A stretch of 64,000 nt of DNA from a bacterium (GTDB lineage Bacteria; Elusimicrobiota; Elusimicrobia; Elusimicrobiales; UBA9959). Under the pieces are notes generated by a model, which ran no database searches, had not been told where the DNA came from, and was given only the letters and a program-made list of their open reading frames with translations. Both the position numbers and the translations under genes were made by a program. Below are positions 45,601 to 53,299 of this stretch, piece by piece (within the stretch, counting starts at the first letter, position 1; every line of letters begins with the position of its first letter). The stretch is from NCBI GenBank assembly GCA_021811185.1, contig JAJZPL010000002.1, forward strand, positions 62,001 through 126,000, written 5' to 3'.

Positions 45601-46167
45601 ATGGAAAACAGCAGCGACGAAGAACTTATCCGGGCGGCGGGGCGGGGGGAGGGCCCCGCCCTGGGGGAACTCGTCCGGCGCTACCAGGACCGGGTCCTGA
45701 GTTTTATGGCCTGGAACTTTTCGCTGCCGGCCGAAGAAGCGCTTGATATGACGCAGGAGGTGTTCCTGGCGGTCTGGAAGAGCGCGGGCTCGTACCGGGG
45801 AGAGTCCCTGTTCCGCACCTGGCTTTTTTCGGTGGCGAGGAACGTGGGATTGAGTTATTTCCGCCATTACCTGGCCAAGAAGACGGAGAGCGCCGGGCTG
45901 CTGTTCGGCGACGAGGAATTCGAGAACATCCCGGACGCCGCGCCCGGCCTGCTGGAGGGGCTGGAGACCGGGGAGCGCGCTGCTTTCGTCCGCGCTTCGG
46001 TGGAGAAGCTGCCGGGCAAGCTGAAGGCGGCGCTGCTGCTGCGTGAGTGGGAAGGCCTGCCTTACGAGGACATCGCCGTGGTGCTGGGCGTGCCGGTGGG
46101 GACCGTGCGCTCCAGGCTGCATAACGCCCATGCCAGGCTTTTCAAACTGCTGAGGGAGAGGATATGA
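45601..46167 (+). CDS. ECF-type RNA polymerase sigma factor
   Basis: A 188-residue sigma-70 family protein. Region 2 covers about 20-90 (LVRRYQDRVLSFMAW, DMTQEVFLAVWKSAGSYRGES, FRTWLFSVARNVGLSYFR) and region 4 about 130-185 (LPGKLKAALLLREWEGLPYEDIAVVLGVPVGTVRSRLHNA, shown as EGLPYEDIAVVLGVPVGTVR). The ATG at 45601 was preferred; the frame stays open upstream but that part looks non-coding, and GGAGGG lies 12 bases before the ATG. The next gene, a zinc-finger anti-sigma factor, overlaps by 4 bases, as is usual for such pairs. Confidence 0.93.
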   Translation: MENSSDEELIRAAGRGEGPALGELVRRYQDRVLSFMAWNFSLPAEEALDMTQEVFLAVWKSAGSYRGESLFRTWLFSVARNVGLSYFRHYLAKKTESAGLLFGDEEFENIPDAAPGLLEGLETGERAAFVRASVEKLPGKLKAALLLREWEGLPYEDIAVVLGVPVGTVRSRLHNAHARLFKLLRERI

Positions 46168-46682
46168 ACTGCGATGCTGAAATGAGAACGCGCGTAGCCG
46201 CGCTGGCCGCCGGGGAGCTGACCCCGGCGGAGGCGCTGGAAACGGAACGGCATATAGCCGGCTGCCCTGCCTGCGCCGCGCTCAGGCTGGCCGCGCTCGA
46301 GGAGCGGGCCGCCCTTAAGGAAGCCGGCGCCCCGCTGCTGAAGGCGGGCCCCGCTTTTGCCGCCAGGGTCCTGGCCGCGGCCGCCGCGGGCGAAAGCCGC
46401 GGACAGCGCGCCGCGGCGGCGGCTCTGGCTTTCGCGGCCGGTTTCGCCGTGCTCATGCTTTTCATGCCGCACGGGCGCGGCTCAGTCAGCCCGGCCCGCT
46501 CTTCGCTGAACCCGCTTTACGCGCCCAATCTGGCCGGCGGCGGGGCTCCGGCCGCCAGCGTGCTTGGCGACCTTAAGGGCAGCACCGCCGACCTGTTCTA
46601 TATGCTGAGCTGCAGGAAGGAACTGCCGGCGGCGGCTGGATCTGTTATAAACTTGAAAAATGGCGGTCAGGAGGGATTATGA
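46164..46682 (+). CDS. Zinc-finger anti-sigma factor, membrane-anchored
   Basis: A 172-residue protein. The N-terminal zf-HC2 domain has ETERHIAGCPACAALRLA, the H-x3-C-x2-C motif of zinc-binding anti-sigma domains, and an upstream Cys in MNCDAEM. A single transmembrane helix follows at about 92-108 (AAAALAFAAGFAVLMLF), then a periplasmic part of about 60 residues. It should hold the preceding sigma factor at the membrane until a signal arrives. ATGA overlaps join it to both neighbours, so the three genes form one translational unit. Confidence 0.88.
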   Translation: MNCDAEMRTRVAALAAGELTPAEALETERHIAGCPACAALRLAALEERAALKEAGAPLLKAGPAFAARVLAAAAAGESRGQRAAAAALAFAAGFAVLMLFMPHGRGSVSPARSSLNPLYAPNLAGGGAPAASVLGDLKGSTADLFYMLSCRKELPAAAGSVINLKNGGQEGL

Positions 46683-47125
46683 AAGTGAAAACTATGGCGG
46701 CGCTGGCGGCGATACTGGTTCTGGCCGGAATATTTTTCGGCCCTTACCGCAGGCACATGGAGGACCGCAGGCCGGCGCTGGCGCCGGGCTACCGCGGCCT
46801 CGTGATGCAGTTCCCGAAGGAGCAGCTGCAGTGGGTGAAGAAAGGGGACGCCCTGGACGTGATCTGCGTGTTCGACGCCATCATGGGTCCCAAGAACGGG
46901 GGGGCGACCACGAAAGAAAAAGTGGCGGCGACGCTCCTTCAGAACGTGAAGGTGGCCGGCGTTAACTCCCATAAGGGGACCATCGTGCTGCTGGTGAACC
47001 CGAACGAGGCCCAGTACGCCGCGCTCTCGCTGTCGCAGGGTAACGTAAGCCTGTCGCTCAGGACGGCGGGGGATTCGGAGCTGAAGCCCATGGAGATAGC
47101 CAGCTTCAAGCGCCTGATCCGCTAG
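46679..47125 (+). CDS. CpaB/RcpC-like membrane-anchored protein
   Basis: A 148-residue protein with one N-terminal membrane helix (about 5-24). WVKKGDALDVICVFD, TLLQNVKVAGVNS and TIVLLVNPNEAQYAALSLSQGNVSLSLR (last part: LSLSQGNVSLSLR) follow the order seen in the RcpC/CpaB domain of Flp pilus assembly proteins, but the SAF domain is absent and no other Flp/Tad gene is nearby. As the third gene of the sigma/anti-sigma operon it may be a target or partner of the regulator. The CpaB resemblance is by motif reading only. Confidence 0.7.
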   Translation: MKVKTMAALAAILVLAGIFFGPYRRHMEDRRPALAPGYRGLVMQFPKEQLQWVKKGDALDVICVFDAIMGPKNGGATTKEKVAATLLQNVKVAGVNSHKGTIVLLVNPNEAQYAALSLSQGNVSLSLRTAGDSELKPMEIASFKRLIR

Positions 47126-47133
47126 GGAAACGT

Positions 47134-47170
47134 TCCCGCGCCGGGCCTGTAGACCGGCGCGGGAGTTTTA
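47134..47170 (+). terminator. Intrinsic terminator of the sigma-factor operon
   Basis: TCCCGCGCCGG (47134-47144) pairs with CCGGCGCGGGA (47154-47164); the tail GTTTTA has only four T. Confidence 0.75.
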
Positions 47171-47289
47171 GCGAGGAGTTCGCGGAACCTGCCTTCTTGA
47201 TTTTTTCCGGAAATGTAACATTTTGGACATTAAAAAGGCCGGGCGTTAATGTATACTATATTATCGCGGCCGGGCCCGCGCTCTTTGCT

Positions 47290-48336
47290 ATGAAGAAATC
47301 GGCCAGGACCATGCTTTTGCGTGCTATAGCTGCGGCTGCCCTTTTGGCCGCCTGGCCGGCTCCGCGCGCCCTCGCCGGAGGGGCCGGTACCACTACCGCC
47401 AATTTCCTTAAGATCCCCGTAGCCGCAGTGCCTTCCGGGCTGGCCGAAGCCTATACCGCCATGGTCGGGCCCGACTCTATGCTCTATAACCCGGCGGGCT
47501 TGGGCTTGCTCAGCTATTCTTCGCTTTCGGGCTCCCATAACCAGTATATCGACGGTATAACCCAGGAGTACCTGGCCGCCACCTGGCGGTCGCCGTGGGG
47601 CACCCTGGGGGCCGCCTTCACCACGCTTAACAGCGGCAGCATCGACGCGTACGATGCCAACGACATGCGCATCGGCGATACCTCGAGCGGGCATACCATG
47701 ATGTCGCTTTCCTTCGGCCAGTCCTGGCCGCATTTCAACCAGGATATCGGCAAGCTGGACCCCATGCTGATCACGCCCGGCTGGACCAAGGTGCCGCTGG
47801 TCCGCGACTACCGCCCCAGGTCCTACAGGTTCTCGGCCGGCGCCACCGTTAAAAAAATAAGCGAAAAGCTCGGCAGCGATTCCGCTTCCTCCTACGCTTA
47901 CGACGCGGGGGTCCTGCTGGTGTTGCCCCATCATTTCCATCTCGGGGCTTCCGCCCTGAACATGGGCGGCAGCGAGAAATTCGCGGGGGAAACCTACAAG
48001 CTGCCCTCCGCCGCGCGCTTCGGCTTCGCCAAGGACTTTCGCACGATAAACGACGTGATGGTGTTCACGCTCTCTTCCGACCTGGTGAAGTATTCCGACA
48101 GTGGGTATATCAGCGCCACCGGCCTAGAGACAGACGTGATGCGGCTGTTCCAGCTGCGCATCGGCTACCAGACGCGCAAGGATTCCGGCTCGCGCATCAG
48201 CGGCGGTTTCGGCATGACCTTCGACAGCCTGGCGGACAAGAACAGTTTCCTCCGCGGGGCGCGCGTGGATTATTCCTACCTGGACTATGGTTCGCTGGGG
48301 GGCACCCACCGGCTGGGGGTCCAGTTCATCTGGTAG
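47290..48336 (+). CDS. PorV/PorQ family outer-membrane protein
   Basis: A 348-residue exported protein. After the signal peptide (ending RALAG) comes the family entry GTTTANFLKIPVAAVPSGLAEA and SMLYNPAGLGLLSY, then a barrel-like body and a terminal aromatic LGVQFIW. It is the second PorV-like gene in the window and shares with the first the N-terminal layout T-x-x-FLK-x-x-x-x-x-x-P-x-x-x-x-G. The ATG at 47290 gives a proper signal peptide; an upstream frame is open but not convincing. It stands alone, with the leaderless polyprenyl synthase gene 26 bases on. Confidence 0.85.
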   Translation: MKKSARTMLLRAIAAAALLAAWPAPRALAGGAGTTTANFLKIPVAAVPSGLAEAYTAMVGPDSMLYNPAGLGLLSYSSLSGSHNQYIDGITQEYLAATWRSPWGTLGAAFTTLNSGSIDAYDANDMRIGDTSSGHTMMSLSFGQSWPHFNQDIGKLDPMLITPGWTKVPLVRDYRPRSYRFSAGATVKKISEKLGSDSASSYAYDAGVLLVLPHHFHLGASALNMGGSEKFAGETYKLPSAARFGFAKDFRTINDVMVFTLSSDLVKYSDSGYISATGLETDVMRLFQLRIGYQTRKDSGSRISGGFGMTFDSLADKNSFLRGARVDYSYLDYGSLGGTHRLGVQFIW

Positions 48337-48350
48337 CGCGGCCTTTTTTG

Positions 48351-48356
48351 TATAAT
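48351..48356 (+). promoter_or_regulatory. -10 element, leaderless start of the polyprenyl synthase gene
   Basis: TATAAT, six bases (TCAATA... read as TCAATA overlapping the start context), then the ATG at 48363; no ribosome site. The preceding T6 run at 48343-48349 may end the upstream PorV-like transcript. Confidence 0.5.
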
Positions 48357-48362
48357 TCAATA

Positions 48363-49292
48363 ATGGATGTCGATGAATATATAAGGCAACGCGCCGCCGC
48401 TATAAACGCGGCTCTCCCGGGTTTTATAACCAGCCTTAAAGGGGCGCAGCCCGCCCTCTCTAAAGCCATGGCCTACCCGCTGGCGGCCGGCGGCAAGCGC
48501 CTGCGCCCGCTCCTGATGGGCGCCTCTTACGAGATCTTCGGCGGCAGGGCCGCCGACATCCTGCCCGCGGCCTGCGCCATAGAGATGCTGCATACCTATT
48601 CGCTCGTTCACGACGACCTGCCGGCCATGGACGACGACGACCTGCGCCGAGGCCGCCCCACCAGCCACAAGGTTTACGGCGAGGCCCTGGCCATCCTCTC
48701 CGGCGACGCGCTGCTGACCGACGCTTTTACCGTCCTGCTTTCCTCGAAGTATCCCGGCGGCGTCAAGCCGGAGCGCGTGCTCCGCGCCGCGGGCATCCTT
48801 GCCTCCAGGGCGGGCGCCCGGGGCATGGTGTCGGGGCAGGCGGCGGACCTGGGAGCCGAGGGCTTTCTCCCGGGGGGGAAGATCCCGGCCGCCCGGAAGA
48901 AAGCCGGGCTGAGGCTGCTTTCCTACATCCACCAGCACAAGACCGCCGACTTGATCACCGCCGCGGTGGAGATGGGCGCGGCCCTGGCCGGCGCCCCGGA
49001 AAAAGACTTTAAGGCCATGTCCGCCTTCGGGCGCGATCTGGGCCTCTGCTTCCAGGTGGCGGACGACATCCTGGACGTGGTGGGGGATAAGAAGAAACTC
49101 GGGAAGAGCGGCAGCGACGCGCGCAACCGCAAGCTCACCTACGCCTCCCTGCTGGGCGTGGAGGAAGCCCGCGGCCGGGCGGCGGCGCTGATGCGCCGGG
49201 CCCTGGCCGGTCTCGCCGGGGTAAACGGCGCGGCCGCCCCAAAAGAAGCCCTGGCCGGCCTGGCCGGTTTCGTCTACGGGAGGGAAAGCTGA
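48363..49292 (+). CDS. Polyprenyl (farnesyl/geranylgeranyl-type) diphosphate synthase
   Basis: A 309-residue all-helical prenyltransferase. First Asp-rich motif SLVHDDLPAMDDDDLRRG (Asp84 onward), second VADDILDVVGD, substrate block AAGGKRLRPLL, and MVSGQAADL, HQHKTADLI. The sequence fits bacterial IspA-type short-chain synthases, which build farnesyl or geranylgeranyl diphosphate for undecaprenyl and quinone synthesis. The true start is the ATG at 48363; it has no Shine-Dalgarno sequence. The dxs gene begins two bases after its stop. Confidence 0.92.
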   Translation: MDVDEYIRQRAAAINAALPGFITSLKGAQPALSKAMAYPLAAGGKRLRPLLMGASYEIFGGRAADILPAACAIEMLHTYSLVHDDLPAMDDDDLRRGRPTSHKVYGEALAILSGDALLTDAFTVLLSSKYPGGVKPERVLRAAGILASRAGARGMVSGQAADLGAEGFLPGGKIPAARKKAGLRLLSYIHQHKTADLITAAVEMGAALAGAPEKDFKAMSAFGRDLGLCFQVADDILDVVGDKKKLGKSGSDARNRKLTYASLLGVEEARGRAAALMRRALAGLAGVNGAAAPKEALAGLAGFVYGRES

Positions 49293-49293
49293 T

Positions 49294-51177
49294 ATGCCTC
49301 TCCTCTCCAATATAAGAGGTTCGGAAGACATAAAGAAACTTTCCGCGGCGGCCCTGCCGGAACTGGCCGAGGAAGTGCGCCGGCTCATCATAGAGGGCGT
49401 CAGCCGCACCGGCGGCCACCTGGCCTCCAGCCTGGGGGCGGCGGACCTGATCCTGTCGCTGCATTACGTCTTCGACACGCCCCGCGACCGCATAGTTTTC
49501 GACACCGGGCACCAGGCCTACGCCCATAAGATCCTCACCGGGCGGGCCGACAGTTTTCACACCATCCGTACGAAGGGCGGCCTTTCCGGTTTCCTCAAAC
49601 GCTACGAATCCGAATACGACGCCTTCGGCGCCGGGCACGCCTCCACGGCCCTTTCCGCCGCCGCGGGCATGGCCGCGGCCCGCGACCAGGCCGGGGCCTC
49701 TTACCGCGTGGTGGCCGTGGTGGCCGACGGCGCTATGACAGGCGGCATGGCCTGGGAGGCCATGCAGAACGTCGGGCAACTGGGCACGGACCTGCTGGTG
49801 GTGCTGAACGACAACCAGATGTTCATCTCGCAGCGCGTCGGGCGCCTGGGGCGCATCCTCACGAAGCTCCTCACGCTGGGCACGATCCAGAACGCCGAGC
49901 GCAAGGCCGAGCTGTTCCTGAACCGCTTCCAGTTCTGGGGCAAGAACATCCTGCGCGTGGCCAAGCGCGCGCGCGTGCTCTTCTTCCCCGGCATGATCTT
50001 CGAGGAAATGGGCTTTACCTACTACGGGCCGGTGGACGGTCACAATATAGCCGAGCTGGTGGAAGTGCTGGGCTACGTTAAAAATCTGAAGGGCCCCGTC
50101 ATGCTGCACGTGGTCACCAAAAAAGGCCGCGGCTACGCGCCGGCGGAGACGGCCCCCACCAAATTCCACGGCGCGGCCAGTTTCGACGTGGAAACGGGGA
50201 TCTCGGCCAAGGCGTCCGCGCCCGCCGCGCCCTCTTTCACCTCGGTCTTCGGTACGACCCTGGTTAAACTGGCCAGGAAGGACAGCCGGATCTGCGCTAT
50301 AACCGCGGCCATGCCGGAGGGGACAGGGCTGGACCTGTTCCGCGACGCTTTTCCCAAGCGGTATTACGACGTCGGCATCGCCGAAGAGCACGCCATCACC
50401 TTCGCCGCAGGGCTTGCCGCGGACGGTATGAAGCCGGTGGCCGCCATCTACTCCTCTTTCATGCAGCGCGCTTTCGATCAGGTACAGCACGACATCTCCC
50501 TGCAAAAGCTGCCGGTGGTGATCGCGATGGACCGCGCCGGCCTGGTGGGGGAGGACGGCCCCACGCACCACGGCGTGTTCGATATTTCCCTTTTCCGGAT
50601 GCTGCCTGACGTGGTGGTTATGGCCGCCGCCGACGAGAACGAGCTGCAGCACATGCTGGCTACGGCCTTCGCCTGCGGCAAGCCCGCGCTGCTGCGCTAC
50701 CCGCGCGGCCGCGGCTTCGGCGTGCCGATGGACCCCGAACCGGCGGAGCTGCCGCTCGGCAAGGGCCGCGTGCTGCTGCCCGGCAAGGACGTCAATTTTC
50801 TGGCCATAGGCAACCGGGTACACCCGGCCGTTAAGGCCGCCGAACTCCTCCGGGCCTCCGGCATAGACGCCGGCGTGGCCGATATGAGGTTCGTGAAGCC
50901 GCTCGATACGGAACTCATAAACAAACTGGCCGCCTCCGGGCCGCTGATCACCGTAGAGGATAACGCGCTCGCCGGCGGCTTCGGCTCTGCGGTGCTGGAA
51001 TACCTTAACGGGTCCGGCATGGAGACCAGGCTGCTGCGCCTCGGCATTCCGGACGAATACGTCGAGCAGGGCAAGCCCGAAGAGCTTTACGAGGACCTGG
51101 GCCTGACCGCGGAAAAGATGGCCGCGCAGGCCTCGGCGTGGCTCGCGAAAAAAGATCTGCTGAAGACCAACAACTAA
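49294..51177 (+). CDS. dxs: 1-deoxy-D-xylulose-5-phosphate synthase
   Basis: A 627-residue thiamine-diphosphate enzyme, normal length, joining pyruvate and glyceraldehyde-3-phosphate at the head of the MEP isoprenoid pathway. Blocks: GGHLASSLGAADLILSLHYV, FDTGHQAYAHKILTGR, the ThDP-binding VVADGAMTGGMAWEAM through LNDNQMFIS, YYGPVDGHN, FHGAASFD, and the transketolase-type middle AEEHAITFAAGLA. The ThDP motif begins ADG where almost all Dxs proteins have GDG. GGGAGGG lies nine bases before the ATG. It forms an operon with the polyprenyl synthase gene, a common pairing. Confidence 0.95.
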   Translation: MPLLSNIRGSEDIKKLSAAALPELAEEVRRLIIEGVSRTGGHLASSLGAADLILSLHYVFDTPRDRIVFDTGHQAYAHKILTGRADSFHTIRTKGGLSGFLKRYESEYDAFGAGHASTALSAAAGMAAARDQAGASYRVVAVVADGAMTGGMAWEAMQNVGQLGTDLLVVLNDNQMFISQRVGRLGRILTKLLTLGTIQNAERKAELFLNRFQFWGKNILRVAKRARVLFFPGMIFEEMGFTYYGPVDGHNIAELVEVLGYVKNLKGPVMLHVVTKKGRGYAPAETAPTKFHGAASFDVETGISAKASAPAAPSFTSVFGTTLVKLARKDSRICAITAAMPEGTGLDLFRDAFPKRYYDVGIAEEHAITFAAGLAADGMKPVAAIYSSFMQRAFDQVQHDISLQKLPVVIAMDRAGLVGEDGPTHHGVFDISLFRMLPDVVVMAAADENELQHMLATAFACGKPALLRYPRGRGFGVPMDPEPAELPLGKGRVLLPGKDVNFLAIGNRVHPAVKAAELLRASGIDAGVADMRFVKPLDTELINKLAASGPLITVEDNALAGGFGSAVLEYLNGSGMETRLLRLGIPDEYVEQGKPEELYEDLGLTAEKMAAQASAWLAKKDLLKTNN

Positions 51178-51195
51178 GACCCCAAGGAGCGCAAC

Positions 51196-52059
51196 GTGAA
51201 ACAGACACAAGAGATGAGGGAACAGGTTTTAAAATTACGCAGGGCCAAGGCCTACAGGAAAGCCTATACCGACCCGGATTTCCTCAGCAGCGATGAAATG
51301 CGCCCCGTGCGCCTGCAGCTGGAACTGCAGAAACCCGAAATGGCGCTGGCGGCCCACGACGTGAAGGCCACCGTGGTGGTTTTCGGCAGCGCCCGCATCT
51401 GGGATAAAGGCCAGTCCGAGGACAGGTCCGCTGAAATAAGCAAGCTCCTGAAAAAGGACCCCAAAAACCCGCTGCTGGTCAACAAGCTGGCCTCGGCCAG
51501 GCGGCTGGAGGCCTCCGCCAAGTTTTACGAAGTGGCCCGCGATTTCGGCCGGCTGGTTTCCCTGGCCGACGTGCTGCCGGACCGCAAACTGGTGGTGGTC
51601 ACCGGCGGCGGCCCCGGCATCATGGAAGCCGCCAACCGCGGCGCCTACGAGGCAGGCGCGAAGACCATCGGCCTGAACATCACGCTCGACATGGAGCAGG
51701 GTCCCAACCCTTACGTCTCCCCCGAGTTCTGCTTCCGCTTCCATTATTTCGCCATCCGCAAGATGCACTTCGTCATGCGGGCGCGCGCGCTGGTGGCGTT
51801 CCCCGGCGGCTTCGGCACCATGGACGAACTGTTCGAGGTGCTGACGCTGGTGCAGACCGGCAAGAAGCGCCGCCTGCCCATCATCCTGGTCGGCAGGAAA
51901 TACTGGGACGACGTGGTCAACTTCGCGAACATGGCCAAGTGGGGCTATATCGCCAAGGAGGACCTGAAGCTGTTCCGCTACGCGGAGACCGGCGCGGAGA
52001 TCCTGGAGCATATCACCGAGTTCTACCGCAAAAACCCCCAGGCCAACGGTAAAAAATGA
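51196..52059 (+). CDS. LOG-family (TIGR00730) Rossmann-fold protein
   Basis: A 287-residue protein with the LOG (lysine-decarboxylase-like) core: VVFGSARIW, VVTGGGPGIMEAANRGAYEAG (first 20: VTGGGPGIMEAANRGAYEAG) and the signature FPGGFGTMDELFEVLTL. Members hydrolyse nucleoside monophosphates, releasing cytokinin-type bases in some organisms; here the substrate is unknown. The 75 residues before the core and 30 after make it the longer family type. Translation starts at GTG 51196 with AAGGAG upstream. It overlaps the radical SAM gene that follows by 4 bases. Confidence 0.9.
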   Translation: MKQTQEMREQVLKLRRAKAYRKAYTDPDFLSSDEMRPVRLQLELQKPEMALAAHDVKATVVVFGSARIWDKGQSEDRSAEISKLLKKDPKNPLLVNKLASARRLEASAKFYEVARDFGRLVSLADVLPDRKLVVVTGGGPGIMEAANRGAYEAGAKTIGLNITLDMEQGPNPYVSPEFCFRFHYFAIRKMHFVMRARALVAFPGGFGTMDELFEVLTLVQTGKKRRLPIILVGRKYWDDVVNFANMAKWGYIAKEDLKLFRYAETGAEILEHITEFYRKNPQANGKK

Positions 52060-53282
52060 AGTCCTTACGGGGAGGCACGGCTGCGGCGCTGGCGGTACTT
52101 ACCGCCGGCGCCGCGCTGGGCGCCTCGGCGCTGATCGCGCTTCTCCCTCCGCCTTCCACCTTTTCGCTGCTCTTCCCGCCGCAAAGTCCACATATCAGGG
52201 CCGGCCGTTTCGCCGTGCCGGTCTGCAACGGCGTGCAGTGCCGCCTCTGTCCCTACGAATGTTTCCTGCCCGAGGGCGCGCGCGGGCGCTGCAAGGTGCG
52301 CGTCAATTACGGCGGGCGCATAAAGACGCTGGTCTACGGCCAGCCCGCGGCGGTCAACCTGGACCCGATAGAAAAAAAGCCCGTCTACCATATGTACCCT
52401 GGCAGCCTTATTTACTCCATCGCGGCGCCGGGGTGCAACCTGTCCTGCAAGGCCTGCCAGAACTGGGAGATCTCCCAGATCTACCCCGAGCAGGCCCGGG
52501 GCTCCGTGTCCATCCCTTCCGCGCTGGAGATCCTGCCGGGGCCCGGCGGCAAGCCCTACGCCCGGCTGCGGGCGGCCCGGGTTTCGGAGCTGCCGCCAGC
52601 CGACGTGGTGAAGTACGCGCTCGCTACCCGGTCCAGGGCCGTCGCCTACACCTATTCCGAGCCGGTGATCTTCTACGAGTACATGTACGACACGGCCGCG
52701 CTGGCGCGGAGCAAGGGGCTTAAGAACGTGATGGTCAGTTCCGGCTATATCAACAAGGAGCCGCTGGACGAGCTGCTGCCGCTGATGGATGTGGTCAAGA
52801 TAGACCTGAAGGGTTTTAATGAGAAATTCTACCGCGATTACACCGGGGCCAGGCTGGAACCTGTTAAGCGCACGCTGCTGGAGCTTAAGAAGAAAGGGAT
52901 GCTCTTCGAGGTGGTGAACCTGGTGGTGCCCGGGCTTAACGATTCGCCCAAGGACATAGCGGAGCTTTCCTCGTGGGTGAAGGATAACCTTGGGGCGGAC
53001 ACGCCGCTGTTCTTTTCGCGCTTTACGCCCAATTACCTGCTGTCCGAGCTGCCGCCAACACCCGTGGAAACGCTTACGCTGGCGCGCGCGGAGGCCGTCA
53101 GGAAAGGTCTCAAGTACGTGTACGTGGGGAACGTGCCCGGCCACGAGGGGGAGAATACTTACTGCCCCAAGTGCGGCCGGGTGCTGATACGCAGGTACGG
53201 CTACGCGGTGCTGGAAGACAGGCTGACGCCTTCGGGCGGCCGCTGTCCCTGGGACGGCACGAAAGTTCCGGGTATCTGGTAG
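52056..53282 (+). CDS. AmmeMemoRadiSam-system radical SAM enzyme, with N-terminal membrane segment
   Basis: A 408-residue COG1180 (PflA-related) protein. Residues about 7-30 form a hydrophobic segment (AAALAVLTAGAALGASALIALL), unusual for a radical SAM enzyme. Then VQCRLCPYECFLPEGARGRC, the cluster motif GCNLSCKACQNWEISQ (Cys127, Cys131, Cys134), AYTYSEPVIFYEYM, VKIDLKGFNEKFYRDYTG and a C-terminal zinc-ribbon-like YCPKCGRVLIRRYGY. These are the usual blocks of the AmmeMemoRadiSam radical SAM subunit, whose reaction is unknown. The gene overlaps the LOG gene by ATGA and precedes the Memo-AMMECR1 fusion by 17 bases. Confidence 0.9.
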   Translation: MKSLRGGTAAALAVLTAGAALGASALIALLPPPSTFSLLFPPQSPHIRAGRFAVPVCNGVQCRLCPYECFLPEGARGRCKVRVNYGGRIKTLVYGQPAAVNLDPIEKKPVYHMYPGSLIYSIAAPGCNLSCKACQNWEISQIYPEQARGSVSIPSALEILPGPGGKPYARLRAARVSELPPADVVKYALATRSRAVAYTYSEPVIFYEYMYDTAALARSKGLKNVMVSSGYINKEPLDELLPLMDVVKIDLKGFNEKFYRDYTGARLEPVKRTLLELKKKGMLFEVVNLVVPGLNDSPKDIAELSSWVKDNLGADTPLFFSRFTPNYLLSELPPTPVETLTLARAEAVRKGLKYVYVGNVPGHEGENTYCPKCGRVLIRRYGYAVLEDRLTPSGGRCPWDGTKVPGIW

Positions 53283-53299
53283 GGATCGGGAGGGGGATC

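Noticed and set aside
47197..47289. Upstream extension of the second PorV-like gene
   Set aside because: It would place 31 odd residues before a proper signal peptide; it looks like promoter DNA (TATACTATATTAT).
49135..51210. 691-codon frame antisense to dxs
   Set aside because: A shadow frame overlapping dxs entirely.
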